From: Alkalibacterium sp. MB6
GTDB taxonomy: Bacteria > Bacillota > Bacilli > Lactobacillales > Carnobacteriaceae_A
Assembly: GCF_009935905.1 (NCBI RefSeq)
Contig: NZ_PREX01000001.1
Coordinates: 153,742-217,741 of the forward strand
Reading direction: 5' to 3'
DNA: 64,000 nt
This document shows positions 29,008 through 37,904 of this stretch, one piece after another; positions within the stretch are counted from its first letter, which is position 1, and each line of letters starts with the position of its first letter. The notes under the pieces are model-generated. The model had not been told where the DNA came from and did no database searches. It saw only the letters and a program-made list of their open reading frames with translations. The translations under genes and the position numbers were made by a program.

Positions 29008-29913
29008 CTATATCCCTCGCAAATGATTTTTAAGTTCAGTCAAGTCTCCTGGCAGCGGTGCAATAATCTCAATGGTTACTCCAGAGAAAGGGTGGACAAA
29101 TCGCACTTTAAAGCAATGCAGCGCTTGTCTATCGATAGCAGGCTGTTCATTTGAATCTTTATAAAGGGTTTCCCCGACTAAAGGATGACCGATGTGCGCA
29201 AAATGAACCCTGATTTGGTGAGTTCGCCCAGTGTGTAACTGAACTTTCAGCTCTGTCGCTTGTTCATAGTGGTTCTTTACCCAATACTCGGTCATGGACT
29301 GTTTTCCCGATTCGTGAACTTTTCGTTTGATAATTGATTCTTCTGAACGACTAATCGGTTCATCAATAAAACCATGCTTGTCTCTTACATGCCCCTCTGC
29401 AAAAGCCACATATTCTCTATGAATTGACTTGTCCTTTAGTAAGGCATCCAAATAAGAGTGTGCCAAGGTATGTTTGGCAAATATCATAACCCCTGACGTC
29501 TCCCGGTCTAGCCTACTGACTACATGTATCGTTTGATGCAAATAGGCTTGCTCTTCAATGTATCCTTTGACACGATTGGTCATCGTATCTAAACGGTGCA
29601 CGGGAGACGGTACTGAAGCAATACCAGCTGGTTTATTCACTAGCAAGTAATGATCGTCTTCATACAATATAGATATTGGTTTATAAGAGGGGATAAGTGT
29701 TTCATTGCTCTCTTCTATAGGCAAAGTGATACTGATGGTGTCCCCTTCTTCCAATTCTGTTCTCACTCGTGACGCTTGCCCGTTCACTTCGATTCTACCA
29801 CCTTGGAATTTCACTTTAGCTAGTATGCGTTTTGATATGTTTTTATTTTGTAAAAAAGCTTTCACTGTAGTTTTTTGCTTTTCTTTTACTACCCATTCTA
29901 TTTTCATATACAT
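29008..29913 (-). CDS. RluA-family pseudouridine synthase
   Basis: 301 residues with an S4-like RNA-binding N-terminus (about 15-75) and a catalytic domain with the signature HVVSRLDRETSGVMIFAK (catalytic Asp in RLD) and the C-terminal HTGRTHQIRVHFAH. The target rRNA or tRNA uridine cannot be assigned. Two close ATGs are available (29913 and two codons later); the ribosome-binding site GAGCG is weak for both. Confidence 0.92.
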   Translation of the reverse strand: MYMKIEWVVKEKQKTTVKAFLQNKNISKRILAKVKFQGGRIEVNGQASRVRTELEEGDTISITLPIEESNETLIPSYKPISILYEDDHYLLVNKPAGIASVPSPVHRLDTMTNRVKGYIEEQAYLHQTIHVVSRLDRETSGVMIFAKHTLAHSYLDALLKDKSIHREYVAFAEGHVRDKHGFIDEPISRSEESIIKRKVHESGKQSMTEYWVKNHYEQATELKVQLHTGRTHQIRVHFAHIGHPLVGETLYKDSNEQPAIDRQALHCFKVRFVHPFSGVTIEIIAPLPGDLTELKNHLRGI

Positions 29914-30078
29914 GTCGCTCTATTTAGAGCTCTTGCCTCACAATCTATTTTCCTTTAACTAGTTACAATTTATTAGTTTATCATATTTATCTCTTGGTAA
30001 ATGGAATTAGTCCAAAAAAATTTAAATCCATCAAATGACTAATTGGTTCACTCTATTATACGTCTTTTTCACCGTATT

Positions 30079-30126
30079 AAAAACCTCCTATATGCAGTCT
30101 GTTTAACTGAAATCATAAAGGAGGTT
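30079..30126 (-). terminator. Terminator after nadK
   Basis: On the minus strand AACCTCCT pairs with AGGAGGTT around a 32-nt arm that can fold further (CAGT/ACTG), followed by Ts. Confidence 0.7.
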
Positions 30127-30147
30127 CTCATCAGTAACTCGTTTTCT

Positions 30148-30960
30148 TTACTCATTTAGTTTTGTTTTAGCCCCTAAAAATGCATCTTCTACTCGGTTCC
30201 AAAAGTGAGTATGCTGGTAGCGAGCAAATCGAATACGTTCTTTGGCAATTCTAAATTCTAAATGTTCGACGCCCTCTTCATTAGAAACAAACTGGTCAAT
30301 TGTTAAAGAAAAATCATCTGTTTCAATGGGTTTAATTTTGATCCACTCGTCAGGGGCAATCACCATCGGAGAACTGAGTGTCCGAAAGATACGGTTATTC
30401 AAAGAAGCAATTTCAGTTAATTGAAGGGCTTCTAGTCTTGGATGCAAAACAGCACCACCAATGGATTTATTGTACCCAGTCGATCCTGTTGGTGTGGACA
30501 CACATAAACCGTCTCCTCTAAAGCGTTCAAATTGCTCTTCTCTTATATAAACGTCCCCTACAAAGGTGCCATCTACTCGTTTAATTGTCGCCTCATTGAG
30601 AGCCAAAAAGTGTTTAATTTCATTGCTATTACGGTACTTAACCTCAACATCAAGTAAGGGGTATTCGACAGACTCACCAGTATCTTGCTTTAAACTAGAC
30701 ACGAGCTCGTCTAGAGAGTACTCCCTCCAGTCGGTATAAAAGCCCAGATGACCTGTATGTACACCGATAAAACGAACACTGTCTAACATATGGGCATATC
30801 GGTGGAAAGCAGATAGCAAGGTCCCATCTCCACCTACCGATATGACAATGTCAGGAAAACTGGTAACCAGATTGAACGCTTCCTTTTGAAGCATCGTTGT
30901 CAATTTTTTAGCTACCTTTTTTGATTCCTCTGTAACGTTGTGTACAATTGCTATATTCAC
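30148..30960 (-). CDS. nadK: NAD kinase
   Basis: Cytoplasmic enzyme that phosphorylates NAD to NADP. The start is GTG at 30960, giving MNIAIVHN as in other Firmicutes, with AAAGGACAG upstream; an earlier in-frame GTG is less fitting. The 270 residues show GGDGT at 43-47 (SVGGDGTLLSA), the NE-type LNEATIKR, and STPTGSTGYNKSIGG. It follows relQ by 27 nt, the conserved order. Confidence 0.96.
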   Translation of the reverse strand: MNIAIVHNVTEESKKVAKKLTTMLQKEAFNLVTSFPDIVISVGGDGTLLSAFHRYAHMLDSVRFIGVHTGHLGFYTDWREYSLDELVSSLKQDTGESVEYPLLDVEVKYRNSNEIKHFLALNEATIKRVDGTFVGDVYIREEQFERFRGDGLCVSTPTGSTGYNKSIGGAVLHPRLEALQLTEIASLNNRIFRTLSSPMVIAPDEWIKIKPIETDDFSLTIDQFVSNEEGVEHLEFRIAKERIRFARYQHTHFWNRVEDAFLGAKTKLNE

Positions 30961-30987
30961 TTCATCTGTCCTTTCCACACTAATCTA

Positions 30988-31605
30988 TTAATCTGGAAAA
31001 CGGTAATTTTCCTGTATATCTTTAATTTCTTCTCGAATAGTAGACATCTCTTCATCAAGCTGAAAAGCAGATTCTGCAGCTTTTTGAAGACGACCTTTAA
31101 TAGCCTCCGGAAATTCACCTTGGTATTTATAATTGAGTGAATGTTCAATAGATGCCCAAAAATTCATCGCCAAAGTTCTGATTTGAATTTCTACTAAGAC
31201 TACTTTTTCTTCATCTATTAATTGAACGGGATACTCACAGATTAAATGATACGATCTGTATCCACTATCTTTTTTATTTGTAATATAGTCCTTTTCATAA
31301 ACAATGTTTAAGTCTTTCCGCTTCTTTATTATACCAACGACTTGTAGGATATCCTCAACAAAGGGACACATAATACGTATACCAGCAAGATCTTCCATTT
31401 CTGTTTCCAACTTATCCAATGGGATGCTTCTTGCTTTTGATTTTACCAATATACTATTAACAGGTTTCACTCGGCCAGTTATAAACTCAATTGGTCCATG
31501 TTCCTTTCTTAATCGGTACATGCCACGCAGGCCCCTAAGTTTAACTTTTAGTTCATCTACAGCTTGATTATAAGGTAGCAGGAAAAGTTCCCAGTCTCTA
31601 TCCAT
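30988..31605 (-). CDS. relQ: Small alarmone synthetase RelQ
   Basis: Single-domain (p)ppGpp synthetase of 205 residues, no hydrolase domain. The synthetase signatures are present: GRVKPVNSILVKSKAR, DLAGIRIMCPFVEDI, KKDSGYRSYH and EIQIRTLAMNFWASIEH. Its position before nadK and the neighbouring CYTH gene match the yjbM locus, so RelQ rather than RelP. Transcription is probably from the extended -10 at 31651-31660. Confidence 0.94.
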   Translation of the reverse strand: MDRDWELFLLPYNQAVDELKVKLRGLRGMYRLRKEHGPIEFITGRVKPVNSILVKSKARSIPLDKLETEMEDLAGIRIMCPFVEDILQVVGIIKKRKDLNIVYEKDYITNKKDSGYRSYHLICEYPVQLIDEEKVVLVEIQIRTLAMNFWASIEHSLNYKYQGEFPEAIKGRLQKAAESAFQLDEEMSTIREEIKDIQENYRFPD

Positions 31606-31650
31606 ATCCTCAACCTTCTTTGCTTTTTATTAAGCTTCATTCTTGTTAAT

Positions 31651-31660
31651 ATTATACCAT
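31651..31660 (-). promoter_or_regulatory. Extended -10 promoter for relQ-nadK
   Basis: On the minus strand ATGGTATAAT gives TGn plus a perfect TATAAT, about 45 nt before the relQ start. The -35 is weak. Confidence 0.55.
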
Positions 31661-31711
31661 ACTCTATCCAATTTTCGCATAATACTGATTAACAGTGAAG
31701 GGACGTTTAAT

Positions 31712-32296
31712 ATGGAACACGAATTAGAAATTGAATTCAAGAATATGCTGATAGAGGCTGAGTACACTAGCTTGCTTCACTATTTCTTTCAAGAAAACTC
31801 TCAGCCAGTCTCCCAGAGAAACACGTACTTCGATACGAAAACCTTATATTTAAAAGAACATCTTTGTGCTTTCAGAATTCGAGAGAAGGACCATTCCGCA
31901 GAAATGACATTGAAAACACCTGTAGATGGCCATCATAACGAGTACACTATTCCTCTAGATAATAGTGAAGCTGAGGCTTTGATTAAGCAAGGTGCGTTCG
32001 AACTGCCTGATCAATTAATAACTGCTTTAAAAGAAGAAGGGATAATGATAGACGAACCAGTACAAAAAATCGCCCAATTAAAGACCCTCCGTTACGAAAA
32101 AAAAGTAAAGACGGGACTCATTGTTTTGGATAAGAGCTGGTATAATGACACGGTTGATTATGAATTGGAAGTTGAAGCAGCCACTGTTGAATCAGGCGAG
32201 CAATTAATGACTGACTTGTTGTCACAATTTGATATCCCTAAAAGGCCAGCAGAAAAGAAAATCACACGAGCTTTCTCGGGCAATCTGAACCACTAA
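31712..32296 (+). CDS. CYTH domain protein (YjbK-like)
   Basis: 194-residue triphosphate tunnel enzyme candidate. The start is ATG at 31712 (MEHELEIEFK) after AAGGGACG; the longer frame includes 23 spurious residues. The signature ExExK is E6-E8-K10, and further tunnel residues are in MTLKTP and ELEVEAA. Family members hydrolyse triphosphates or inorganic tripolyphosphate; the substrate here is unknown. Divergent from relQ, as in Bacillus yjbK/yjbM. Confidence 0.88.
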   Translation: MEHELEIEFKNMLIEAEYTSLLHYFFQENSQPVSQRNTYFDTKTLYLKEHLCAFRIREKDHSAEMTLKTPVDGHHNEYTIPLDNSEAEALIKQGAFELPDQLITALKEEGIMIDEPVQKIAQLKTLRYEKKVKTGLIVLDKSWYNDTVDYELEVEAATVESGEQLMTDLLSQFDIPKRPAEKKITRAFSGNLNH

Positions 32297-32306
32297 TGTG
32301 TATATT

Positions 32307-32324
32307 TGTGACGGAATTGTCACA
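32307..32324. promoter_or_regulatory. 18-bp palindrome upstream of spxH
   Basis: TGTGACGGAATTGTCACA, a perfect inverted repeat of TGTGAC around 6 bp, lies 7 bp before a TAAAAT that could be a -10. It resembles CRP/FNR- or Rex-type operators in half-site sequence but its spacing fits neither exactly. Confidence 0.4.
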
Positions 32325-32497
32325 CAACCTTAAAATTTATAAGTAAATCTATGCAGATGATTACTAAAAGTGATAGTTGTTTGGTAGTCTAGGTATTGTA
32401 AAAGAGGAACAAAGAAACATGTTCCCTGGATTTCTCTGTAGATAGAAATTCAATTGAAACGAAACAAAACAAAATAAATTTTAGGTGTGTGCTTATT

Positions 32498-33121
32498 ATG
32501 TCATTAAATAATGTTATTGAAATTTTCTTATATGTAAACCCACTCGGAAAGCCTTGTTATGAAACCGAAAAAATGATTGAATCATTTTCGACTGAAAGAG
32601 AAGAAACAGTACGTGTTCGCTTCATCCCACTGTTGAACTTCCACACGATTGGAACAATCATGAGAGAGAAAAATGACCCCTCATTAGAAAACAGAAACCA
32701 ATTATATACAGACTCTTTCCAGACCTCACTTGCTTTCCAAGCTGCTTCCATGCAAGGTAAGAAAAAAGGCCGAAAATTCTTAATGTCTATCCAAGAAAAA
32801 GTGATTCATGAAGGTAAACACGTTTCTAAAGACTTGTTTTTGCAAGTAGCTATAGCAGTTAAACTCGATATGGAAATGTTCGAAGACGATTTACACTCAG
32901 ACTTTTCAAAAACGGCCTTCAATAAAGATCAGAAAATTGCTCAGGAAATGGATGTCACTCAGGCTCCCTCTTGTGTGTTGTACTCCGGAAAAAACTCGAC
33001 ATACGGCTACCGCATTGATGCATCCATAACTAAACACTTGTTACATGGGTTATGCAATCAAGAGACTGTTTCAACTGATAAGTTCAGTCACAAACACTTA
33101 TCTTTACTCCAAATGGTTTAA
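32498..33121 (+). CDS. spxH: ClpXP adaptor protein SpxH (YjbH, DsbA-like fold)
   Basis: 207 residues; start ATG at 32498 (MSLNNVIEIFLYVNPLGKPC) after AGGTGTG. The N-terminus matches a thioredoxin/DsbA-type strand followed by PLGKPCYETEK, with a single Cys (C20) at the redox position, and the C-terminal half has DVTQAPSCVLY, a cis-Pro-like loop. SpxH delivers Spx to ClpXP. The call is supported by the nearby spx, mecA, coiA and pepF genes. Convergent with pepF. Confidence 0.8.
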   Translation: MSLNNVIEIFLYVNPLGKPCYETEKMIESFSTEREETVRVRFIPLLNFHTIGTIMREKNDPSLENRNQLYTDSFQTSLAFQAASMQGKKKGRKFLMSIQEKVIHEGKHVSKDLFLQVAIAVKLDMEMFEDDLHSDFSKTAFNKDQKIAQEMDVTQAPSCVLYSGKNSTYGYRIDASITKHLLHGLCNQETVSTDKFSHKHLSLLQMV

Positions 33122-33141
33122 ACACTCACAAATAAATAAAT

Positions 33142-33179
33142 GGTCCACTACTTAAGAATGTCACCTTAAGTAGTGGACC
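33142..33179. terminator. Bidirectional terminator between spxH and pepF
   Basis: A 15-bp stem GGTCCACTACTTAAG with its complement, T-rich on both flanks. Confidence 0.85.
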
Positions 33180-33186
33180 TATTTTG

Positions 33187-35004
33187 TTAGTTCTCTATTG
33201 CTTCTAGTGCTTTTTCTAACTCATTTAGTCTCTCTTCAAAGACCGCCATCGCTCTAACTAGATAGTCTTTATCCGTCATGTCCACTCCGGCTTTTTTCAT
33301 CACTTCAATTGGGTAGTCGCTGCTTCCCGCTTTTAAATAGGACAAATAATTGTCTAATGCCCCATCTTCTTCTTTCAAAATTTTGTCAGCCAATGCCGTT
33401 GCTGCACAAAATCCTGTGGAGTATTGATAAACATAATAATTGTAATAGAAGTGAGGAATGCGAGCCCATTCATATTGTATCTCTTCGTCTTTTTCAACAG
33501 CCTCTCCGTAATATTTTGAATTTAAATTACGGTAGTTTTCGCTTAAATAGTCAGCTGTCAATGGAACCCCTTTAGCTGCTTCTTCATGCATGAAATGTTC
33601 AAACTCAGCAAACTGTGTTTGACGGAATACCGTTCCTTTAAAGCCGTCCAGGTAATGACTTAGTACATAAGCACGAGCTTTTGGATCAGTTGTTGTCTCT
33701 AACAAGTAGTCGGTCAATAAATTCTCATTAGTCGTTGAAGCAATTTCAGCCAAGAAGATAGAATAGTTGCCATATACATAGGGTTGGCTGTTACGAGTAA
33801 AGTAACTGTGAGCGCTGTGACCTAATTCGTGAACCAGCGTATACAAGTGATTTAAAGAGTCATGCCAGTTTAATAGAATATATGGATTCGTATCGTATGT
33901 TCCAGACGAATAAGCTCCACTGCGTTTGCCTTTGTTTTCAACCACGTCAATCCAGCGGTCGTTAAAGGCTTTGTCTAAAACAGCTTTGTATTCGTCTCCT
34001 AAAGATGCCAACCCTTCATAGGTTTTATCCTTAGCTTCATCATATGAATACTTCAGACTTGCTTCCCCAGTAATCGGAGTGTATAGGTCGTACATATGCA
34101 ATTCATTTAACTTCAGGGATTTCTTTCTTAATTCCATATAACGGTGCAGTAATGGCAAATGTTCATTCACCACTTCAATTAACGTATCATGAACGGCCTC
34201 TGATATATGGTTATTGCTTAACGCACTTTCTCTGGCAGATTTAAAGTTGTGTACTTTAGCTTGATAATTATGGTTTTTCACATTTGATGATAGTGTGCTC
34301 GCAAAAGTATTCTTAAAGCTCGCATACACCTCATACATTTTCTTGAATGCTTCTTCTCTGACGGATTGATCTGTACTTTCTAATAACTGACCGTACATGC
34401 CATGAGACAGTTGCACGTCTTTTCCATCTTCACCTTTTACTTTAGGGAACGTCAAATCAGCATTGTTTAACACACTAAATGTCTGGCTTGATGAAGACAG
34501 AATATCACTAGCTCCAGCAAGTAAAGCTTCCATTTCTGCACTTAAAACATGTGCTTTATTCGCCGTCATTTGATTAATGTAATGCTTGTAGTCATTAAGT
34601 TTCTCATTTTCATCAAAGTAACTAAGCAGTTTATCTTCAGGTAAGCCAATCACTTCAGGTTCAAACCATGAAGAGGCCTCTTGTGAAAGCGAAGCTAAAA
34701 AACGAGCACGGTCATTCATAGCTTGATAGGTACTATTCGCTGTGTCCTGGTCATTTTTTAAATGAGCATAGACATAAATTGAACTAACCTTTCTTGATAA
34801 GCCAAGCATTGTTTCAAGAGCGTCTAAAAAGGTATCGGCGCCTTGATCCAATTTACCTTGGAACTCTTTAATCGTTTCAACTTGATCTTTAGTGGATTGG
34901 TAATCCTCTTCCCATTTCTCATCCGATTCATATATAACTGATAAATCCCATGATAAGTGAACAGGTACATCTTCTCGGTTCGGTAATGTATTCGCTTCAG
35001 ACAT
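33187..35004 (-). CDS. pepF: Oligoendopeptidase F
   Basis: Cytoplasmic M3B zinc metallopeptidase of 605 residues that degrades oligopeptides of about 7-17 residues. The zinc motif HELGH is at 392-396 (LVHELGHSAHS), with the third ligand Glu in EIASTTNE downstream. It lies next to coiA, as in many Lactobacillales and Bacilli. The start follows GGAGG; nothing odd was seen. Confidence 0.96.
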   Translation of the reverse strand: MSEANTLPNREDVPVHLSWDLSVIYESDEKWEEDYQSTKDQVETIKEFQGKLDQGADTFLDALETMLGLSRKVSSIYVYAHLKNDQDTANSTYQAMNDRARFLASLSQEASSWFEPEVIGLPEDKLLSYFDENEKLNDYKHYINQMTANKAHVLSAEMEALLAGASDILSSSSQTFSVLNNADLTFPKVKGEDGKDVQLSHGMYGQLLESTDQSVREEAFKKMYEVYASFKNTFASTLSSNVKNHNYQAKVHNFKSARESALSNNHISEAVHDTLIEVVNEHLPLLHRYMELRKKSLKLNELHMYDLYTPITGEASLKYSYDEAKDKTYEGLASLGDEYKAVLDKAFNDRWIDVVENKGKRSGAYSSGTYDTNPYILLNWHDSLNHLYTLVHELGHSAHSYFTRNSQPYVYGNYSIFLAEIASTTNENLLTDYLLETTTDPKARAYVLSHYLDGFKGTVFRQTQFAEFEHFMHEEAAKGVPLTADYLSENYRNLNSKYYGEAVEKDEEIQYEWARIPHFYYNYYVYQYSTGFCAATALADKILKEEDGALDNYLSYLKAGSSDYPIEVMKKAGVDMTDKDYLVRAMAVFEERLNELEKALEAIEN

Positions 35005-35097
35005 TTAATTTCCTCCCTTAAAATATGTGAACAATCTAATGATAACATAATTTGAAAATGAATAGAATACACAAATATTAGACCTTTGTACACTCGT

Positions 35098-36180
35098 TTA
35101 CCTACTCTGACTTATTTTCCACTTAGCTTCTCCTAATCTATATAAATAGCCGCCAACTGTAAGGTCATGGGCAAACTCAATAAAGGGGCGCAATTGCTCT
35201 TCCCGATTTAAAGTGGGTATATAATAATAACTGAGTCTATTTTCATTTAACCAAACTTCTAACTGTCTGCTTAAGTTATGCTTCGTTAATACGAACATCT
35301 TAGGCTTTTCTTCTAACCATTTCCACATGGTATACTTCCACAAATAAGGGGAGCTTTGTATCAACCATTCATGGGGAACGTGTCCATAAATAGGCAGTGG
35401 AATAGAATCAATGGTTTCTCTATTTAAATAAAGTTGTTCAAAAAACGGACGACTTGATTCCTGCCTAGAGAGACTCAATCGCCTGACCTTTTCTTTTTCT
35501 TTTATAAGCGTTTTTGGTGATACTGATCTTTCTTTTATCCGACTAAGGTCATTAACAGGCACATCATGATTACAAAGTAAAAGTGGGCACTCTTTTGAAA
35601 CAGACGACTTAAATGATACGTTCCTTGATGCTTTTTTGTGAAAACCACTCAGCGTATGGGTCCGACCGTTTTGGCTATCGTATTGATGTAATACATACTG
35701 ATTGCCTGCTTTATAAAGATAAGCACGATGCGCAGCAGTTAGGCTCGTTTTTACATGGAGTTTCTTCCCCAATACCCACATCACAGCATAGCCGTTCAAT
35801 AGATACCCTTCTGTTCTGGAACGGATGGTATCAATAGGTATCGGACTGCATTGAAACTCTATCGCTATCTTCATACCATTAACGGTAACCAGTACATCCG
35901 GTCGTTGCTTTAACTCTGGTAAATATGCTTCCATTTGAACAGTCATCCCCTGGTTCTCTAAAGACTGATAGAGGCCTAACTTACCTTTTAAGTGTTCTTC
36001 AGTCTCACCTTCTGAAAAGGCATCACATGTTGCTTTACTAAGGTGAGCAAAATGAGCTAGTTTAATCTCTCCTCTCTTTAAGGTGACATTTCCTTGACAA
36101 GCCGAACAGAAGTAACGTGTTGATTTATTTGCTTCTACTGCTAAGACACTCTGATTATTTTCATTAATAGCTATTAGCAT
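35098..36180 (-). CDS. coiA: Competence protein CoiA
   Basis: Competence-induced protein of 361 residues thought to process incoming DNA. The start is ATG at 36180 (MLIAINENN) after AGGAGGG; the ATG two codons earlier overlaps the ribosome-binding site. An N-terminal zinc-ribbon-like C25-C28 (CSAC) is followed by a nuclease-like core RPDVLV ... IAIEFQCSPIP (D95, E108, Q110). Its gene is intact; whether this strain is competent cannot be told here. Confidence 0.9.
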   Translation of the reverse strand: MLIAINENNQSVLAVEANKSTRYFCSACQGNVTLKRGEIKLAHFAHLSKATCDAFSEGETEEHLKGKLGLYQSLENQGMTVQMEAYLPELKQRPDVLVTVNGMKIAIEFQCSPIPIDTIRSRTEGYLLNGYAVMWVLGKKLHVKTSLTAAHRAYLYKAGNQYVLHQYDSQNGRTHTLSGFHKKASRNVSFKSSVSKECPLLLCNHDVPVNDLSRIKERSVSPKTLIKEKEKVRRLSLSRQESSRPFFEQLYLNRETIDSIPLPIYGHVPHEWLIQSSPYLWKYTMWKWLEEKPKMFVLTKHNLSRQLEVWLNENRLSYYYIPTLNREEQLRPFIEFAHDLTVGGYLYRLGEAKWKISQSR

Positions 36181-36230
36181 AGTCATCCCTCCTATTATAT
36201 ATATTACCCATAGGAGGTCAAAAGGAATTA

Positions 36231-36264
36231 AAAAAGTTCGCAAAAGTTTTAACTTTTGCGAACT
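36231..36264 (-). terminator. Terminator after mecA
   Basis: On the minus strand AGTTCGCAAAAGTT pairs with AACTTTTGCGAACT (14 bp) and is followed by Ts. Confidence 0.88.
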
Positions 36265-36269
36265 AATCT

Positions 36270-36905
36270 TTACTTAAAGTAATATCTGAGGGTTTCCAAA
36301 GCATTGGAGTCCATCAATAACTTACCGTACTCATCTAATACATCGTAGGTCATATCACTTTTACTTCCATATTCCAAAGCAATAGCTATCTCTTCTTCAC
36401 TGGTTCTTCCATGCATTTCTTCCACAAAGAATGATAGCTGAAGGTAGTACTGATCATCCAGTAAATACAGATTCGATAATCCACTTTCCATATACAAACT
36501 TTTTGATAGTTGAATCGCATGCTCAAAATCTTCTAAAGCAACGACAGCTTGCTTAACTTGTAAATCGTTGTTAGCATACTCTTCCATCTCATCTAAAAGA
36601 TTATTGTTTTGTTTTAATGGATTCGTATGATTCTTCAAATCAAGATCGCTTAGTTCATCCTGAAAGTTATTACCTTTACTAATAAACAACTCTAGTCCAT
36701 TATTATTAGGCATCACTTGAAAGGTTACGGCTTCTGACTCTTGAAACTCTTCATCAATATCAACTTCTTCAAGAATACTATAAAAGAACTTTTCAATTTG
36801 TTTTTGATTGCCGAGTAAATCTAGAAAGGTAATCCCACGTTCTTCGAGATCGCTATTTCCAATGACTACTCTTATTGTATCATCGTTAATATGTTCAATT
36901 TCCAT
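36270..36905 (-). CDS. mecA: Adaptor protein MecA
   Basis: Adaptor that targets ComK-like proteins and others to ClpC/ClpP. The start is ATG at 36905 (MEIEHINDDTIRV), giving 211 residues. N-terminal substrate domain (about 1-80, GNSDLEERGITFLDLL), a polar linker rich in N, D and L, and a C-terminal ClpC-binding domain (about 125-211, EDFEHAIQLSKSL). It lies upstream of coiA-pepF in transcription order, with its own terminator between. Confidence 0.93.
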   Translation of the reverse strand: MEIEHINDDTIRVVIGNSDLEERGITFLDLLGNQKQIEKFFYSILEEVDIDEEFQESEAVTFQVMPNNNGLELFISKGNNFQDELSDLDLKNHTNPLKQNNNLLDEMEEYANNDLQVKQAVVALEDFEHAIQLSKSLYMESGLSNLYLLDDQYYLQLSFFVEEMHGRTSEEEIAIALEYGSKSDMTYDVLDEYGKLLMDSNALETLRYYFK

Positions 36906-37071
36906 TATTCCGCACCTCACTCTTCTAATGGAATGACTGACGTTTTCACATTTGTCCGGTAACTAAAAAATGACAATCTTCCTAAAGACTGTACTCCTAC
37001 CATTATACAAAAGGTAAGTTCCAAATACAAGTAAGCAGGAGCCTTTCCTCAGTCTATTTTCAGTGTGTATA

Positions 37072-37101
37072 AAAAGAACCGACATGACTATGTCGATTCT
37101 T
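37072..37101 (-). terminator. Terminator after spx
   Basis: On the minus strand AAGAATCGACATA pairs with TATGTCGGTTCTT-type complement (one wobble) and is followed by five Ts. Confidence 0.75.
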
Positions 37102-37114
37102 GAACTAATGTGTT

Positions 37115-37522
37115 TTAAACTTGTGATAAAGCAACGAGTTGTTGTGCTCTTTCCAATTCCATTGCTCTCACTTCTCTTGGCACAAACTGTCTAATCTCAT
37201 CTTCATTGTATCCAATTTGTAGACGCTTGTCGTCTAAAATGATTGGACGTCTGATTAAAGTCGGGTTGTTTTGAATCAATTCAAACAATTCTCCCATAGA
37301 CAGATCATCTAAATCAAGATCCAATTCTTTATACACTTTTGAGTGTTTAGAAATAATATCCTCCGTGCCATTTTCAGTTAATCTCATAATTGACCTTATA
37401 TCATTAAAACTCAGCGGCTCATAAGCCATATTTTGTTCAGAATAAGGAATCTCATACTCTTCCAGCCAAGCTTTAGCCTTTCTGCATGACGTACAACTCG
37501 GTGTCGTAAATAATTTAACCAT
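37115..37522 (-). CDS. spx: Transcriptional regulator Spx
   Basis: Global thiol/oxidative stress regulator that binds the RNA polymerase alpha C-terminal domain. The start is ATG at 37522 (MVKLFTTPSC). The 135 residues carry the redox switch C10-T-S-C13, Gly52 (ENGTED) and Arg92 (IRRPII), residues needed for alpha-CTD contact and redox control in Spx, which separates it from plain ArsC reductases. Substrate of ClpXP with SpxH, encoded 4 kb away. Its promoter has an unusual inverted repeat. Confidence 0.94.
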   Translation of the reverse strand: MVKLFTTPSCTSCRKAKAWLEEYEIPYSEQNMAYEPLSFNDIRSIMRLTENGTEDIISKHSKVYKELDLDLDDLSMGELFELIQNNPTLIRRPIILDDKRLQIGYNEDEIRQFVPREVRAMELERAQQLVALSQV

Positions 37523-37588
37523 TTTATGTATGTCTCCCTTCAATTATCTATCCGATTGATTATGACTACTTCTTTACTTGCCATATCT

Positions 37589-37623
37589 TGTTCACATTTA
37601 TAACTATAACTTATATGTGAACA
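37589..37623. promoter_or_regulatory. Inverted repeat centred on the spx -10
   Basis: TGTTCACAT and ATGTGAACA are perfect 9-bp inverted arms separated by 17 bp; the centre of symmetry (37606) falls within the -10 hexamer. Looks like a dimeric repressor operator. Confidence 0.5.
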
Positions 37624-37631
37624 CTTGTAAA
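37603..37631 (-). promoter_or_regulatory. spx promoter
   Basis: On the minus strand TTTACA (complement of 37626-37631), 17-bp spacer, TATAGT (complement of 37603-37608). Confidence 0.7.
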
Positions 37632-37817
37632 GCTTTTTTTGTCAAAGATTAGTCACCTTTATTTTATTTTTAATTATTTCGTTGATTTAATAAGCTTTAC
37701 CTTCATTGTTTATTTTACTATCATTATATAGATTGTAATTACTATAAACTGAAACAGTTAGATCAAACCTTTGACACATTTTACATCGTTTTTCTAGACT
37801 CCATTTCATTTATATAC

Positions 37818-37875
37818 AAAAAAAGAGCTCTCTCTCTATGCGTAGTCACATGGACTAGCTTTGAAAGAACTCTTT
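37818..37875 (-). terminator. Terminator after lplA
   Basis: On the minus strand AAAGAGTTCTTTC pairs with GAGAGAGCTCTTT (wobbles), with an inner TAGTC/GACTA, followed by seven Ts. Confidence 0.7.
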
Positions 37876-37904
37876 CTTATACTTATTTTTAAAGTGTTGG
37901 CTTT

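Larger units (their letters stand above)
37544..37904. other. Intergenic region upstream of spx, about 360 bp
   Basis: AT-rich and non-coding. It holds the spx promoter (37603-37631), the inverted repeat (37589-37623) and the lplA terminator (37818-37875). I see nothing else between 37640 and 37810. Confidence 0.6.

Noticed and set aside
37115..37522. Arsenate reductase (ArsC) for the CxxC protein
   Set aside because: C10-C13, Gly52 and Arg92 and the mecA/coiA/pepF neighbours all fit Spx instead.
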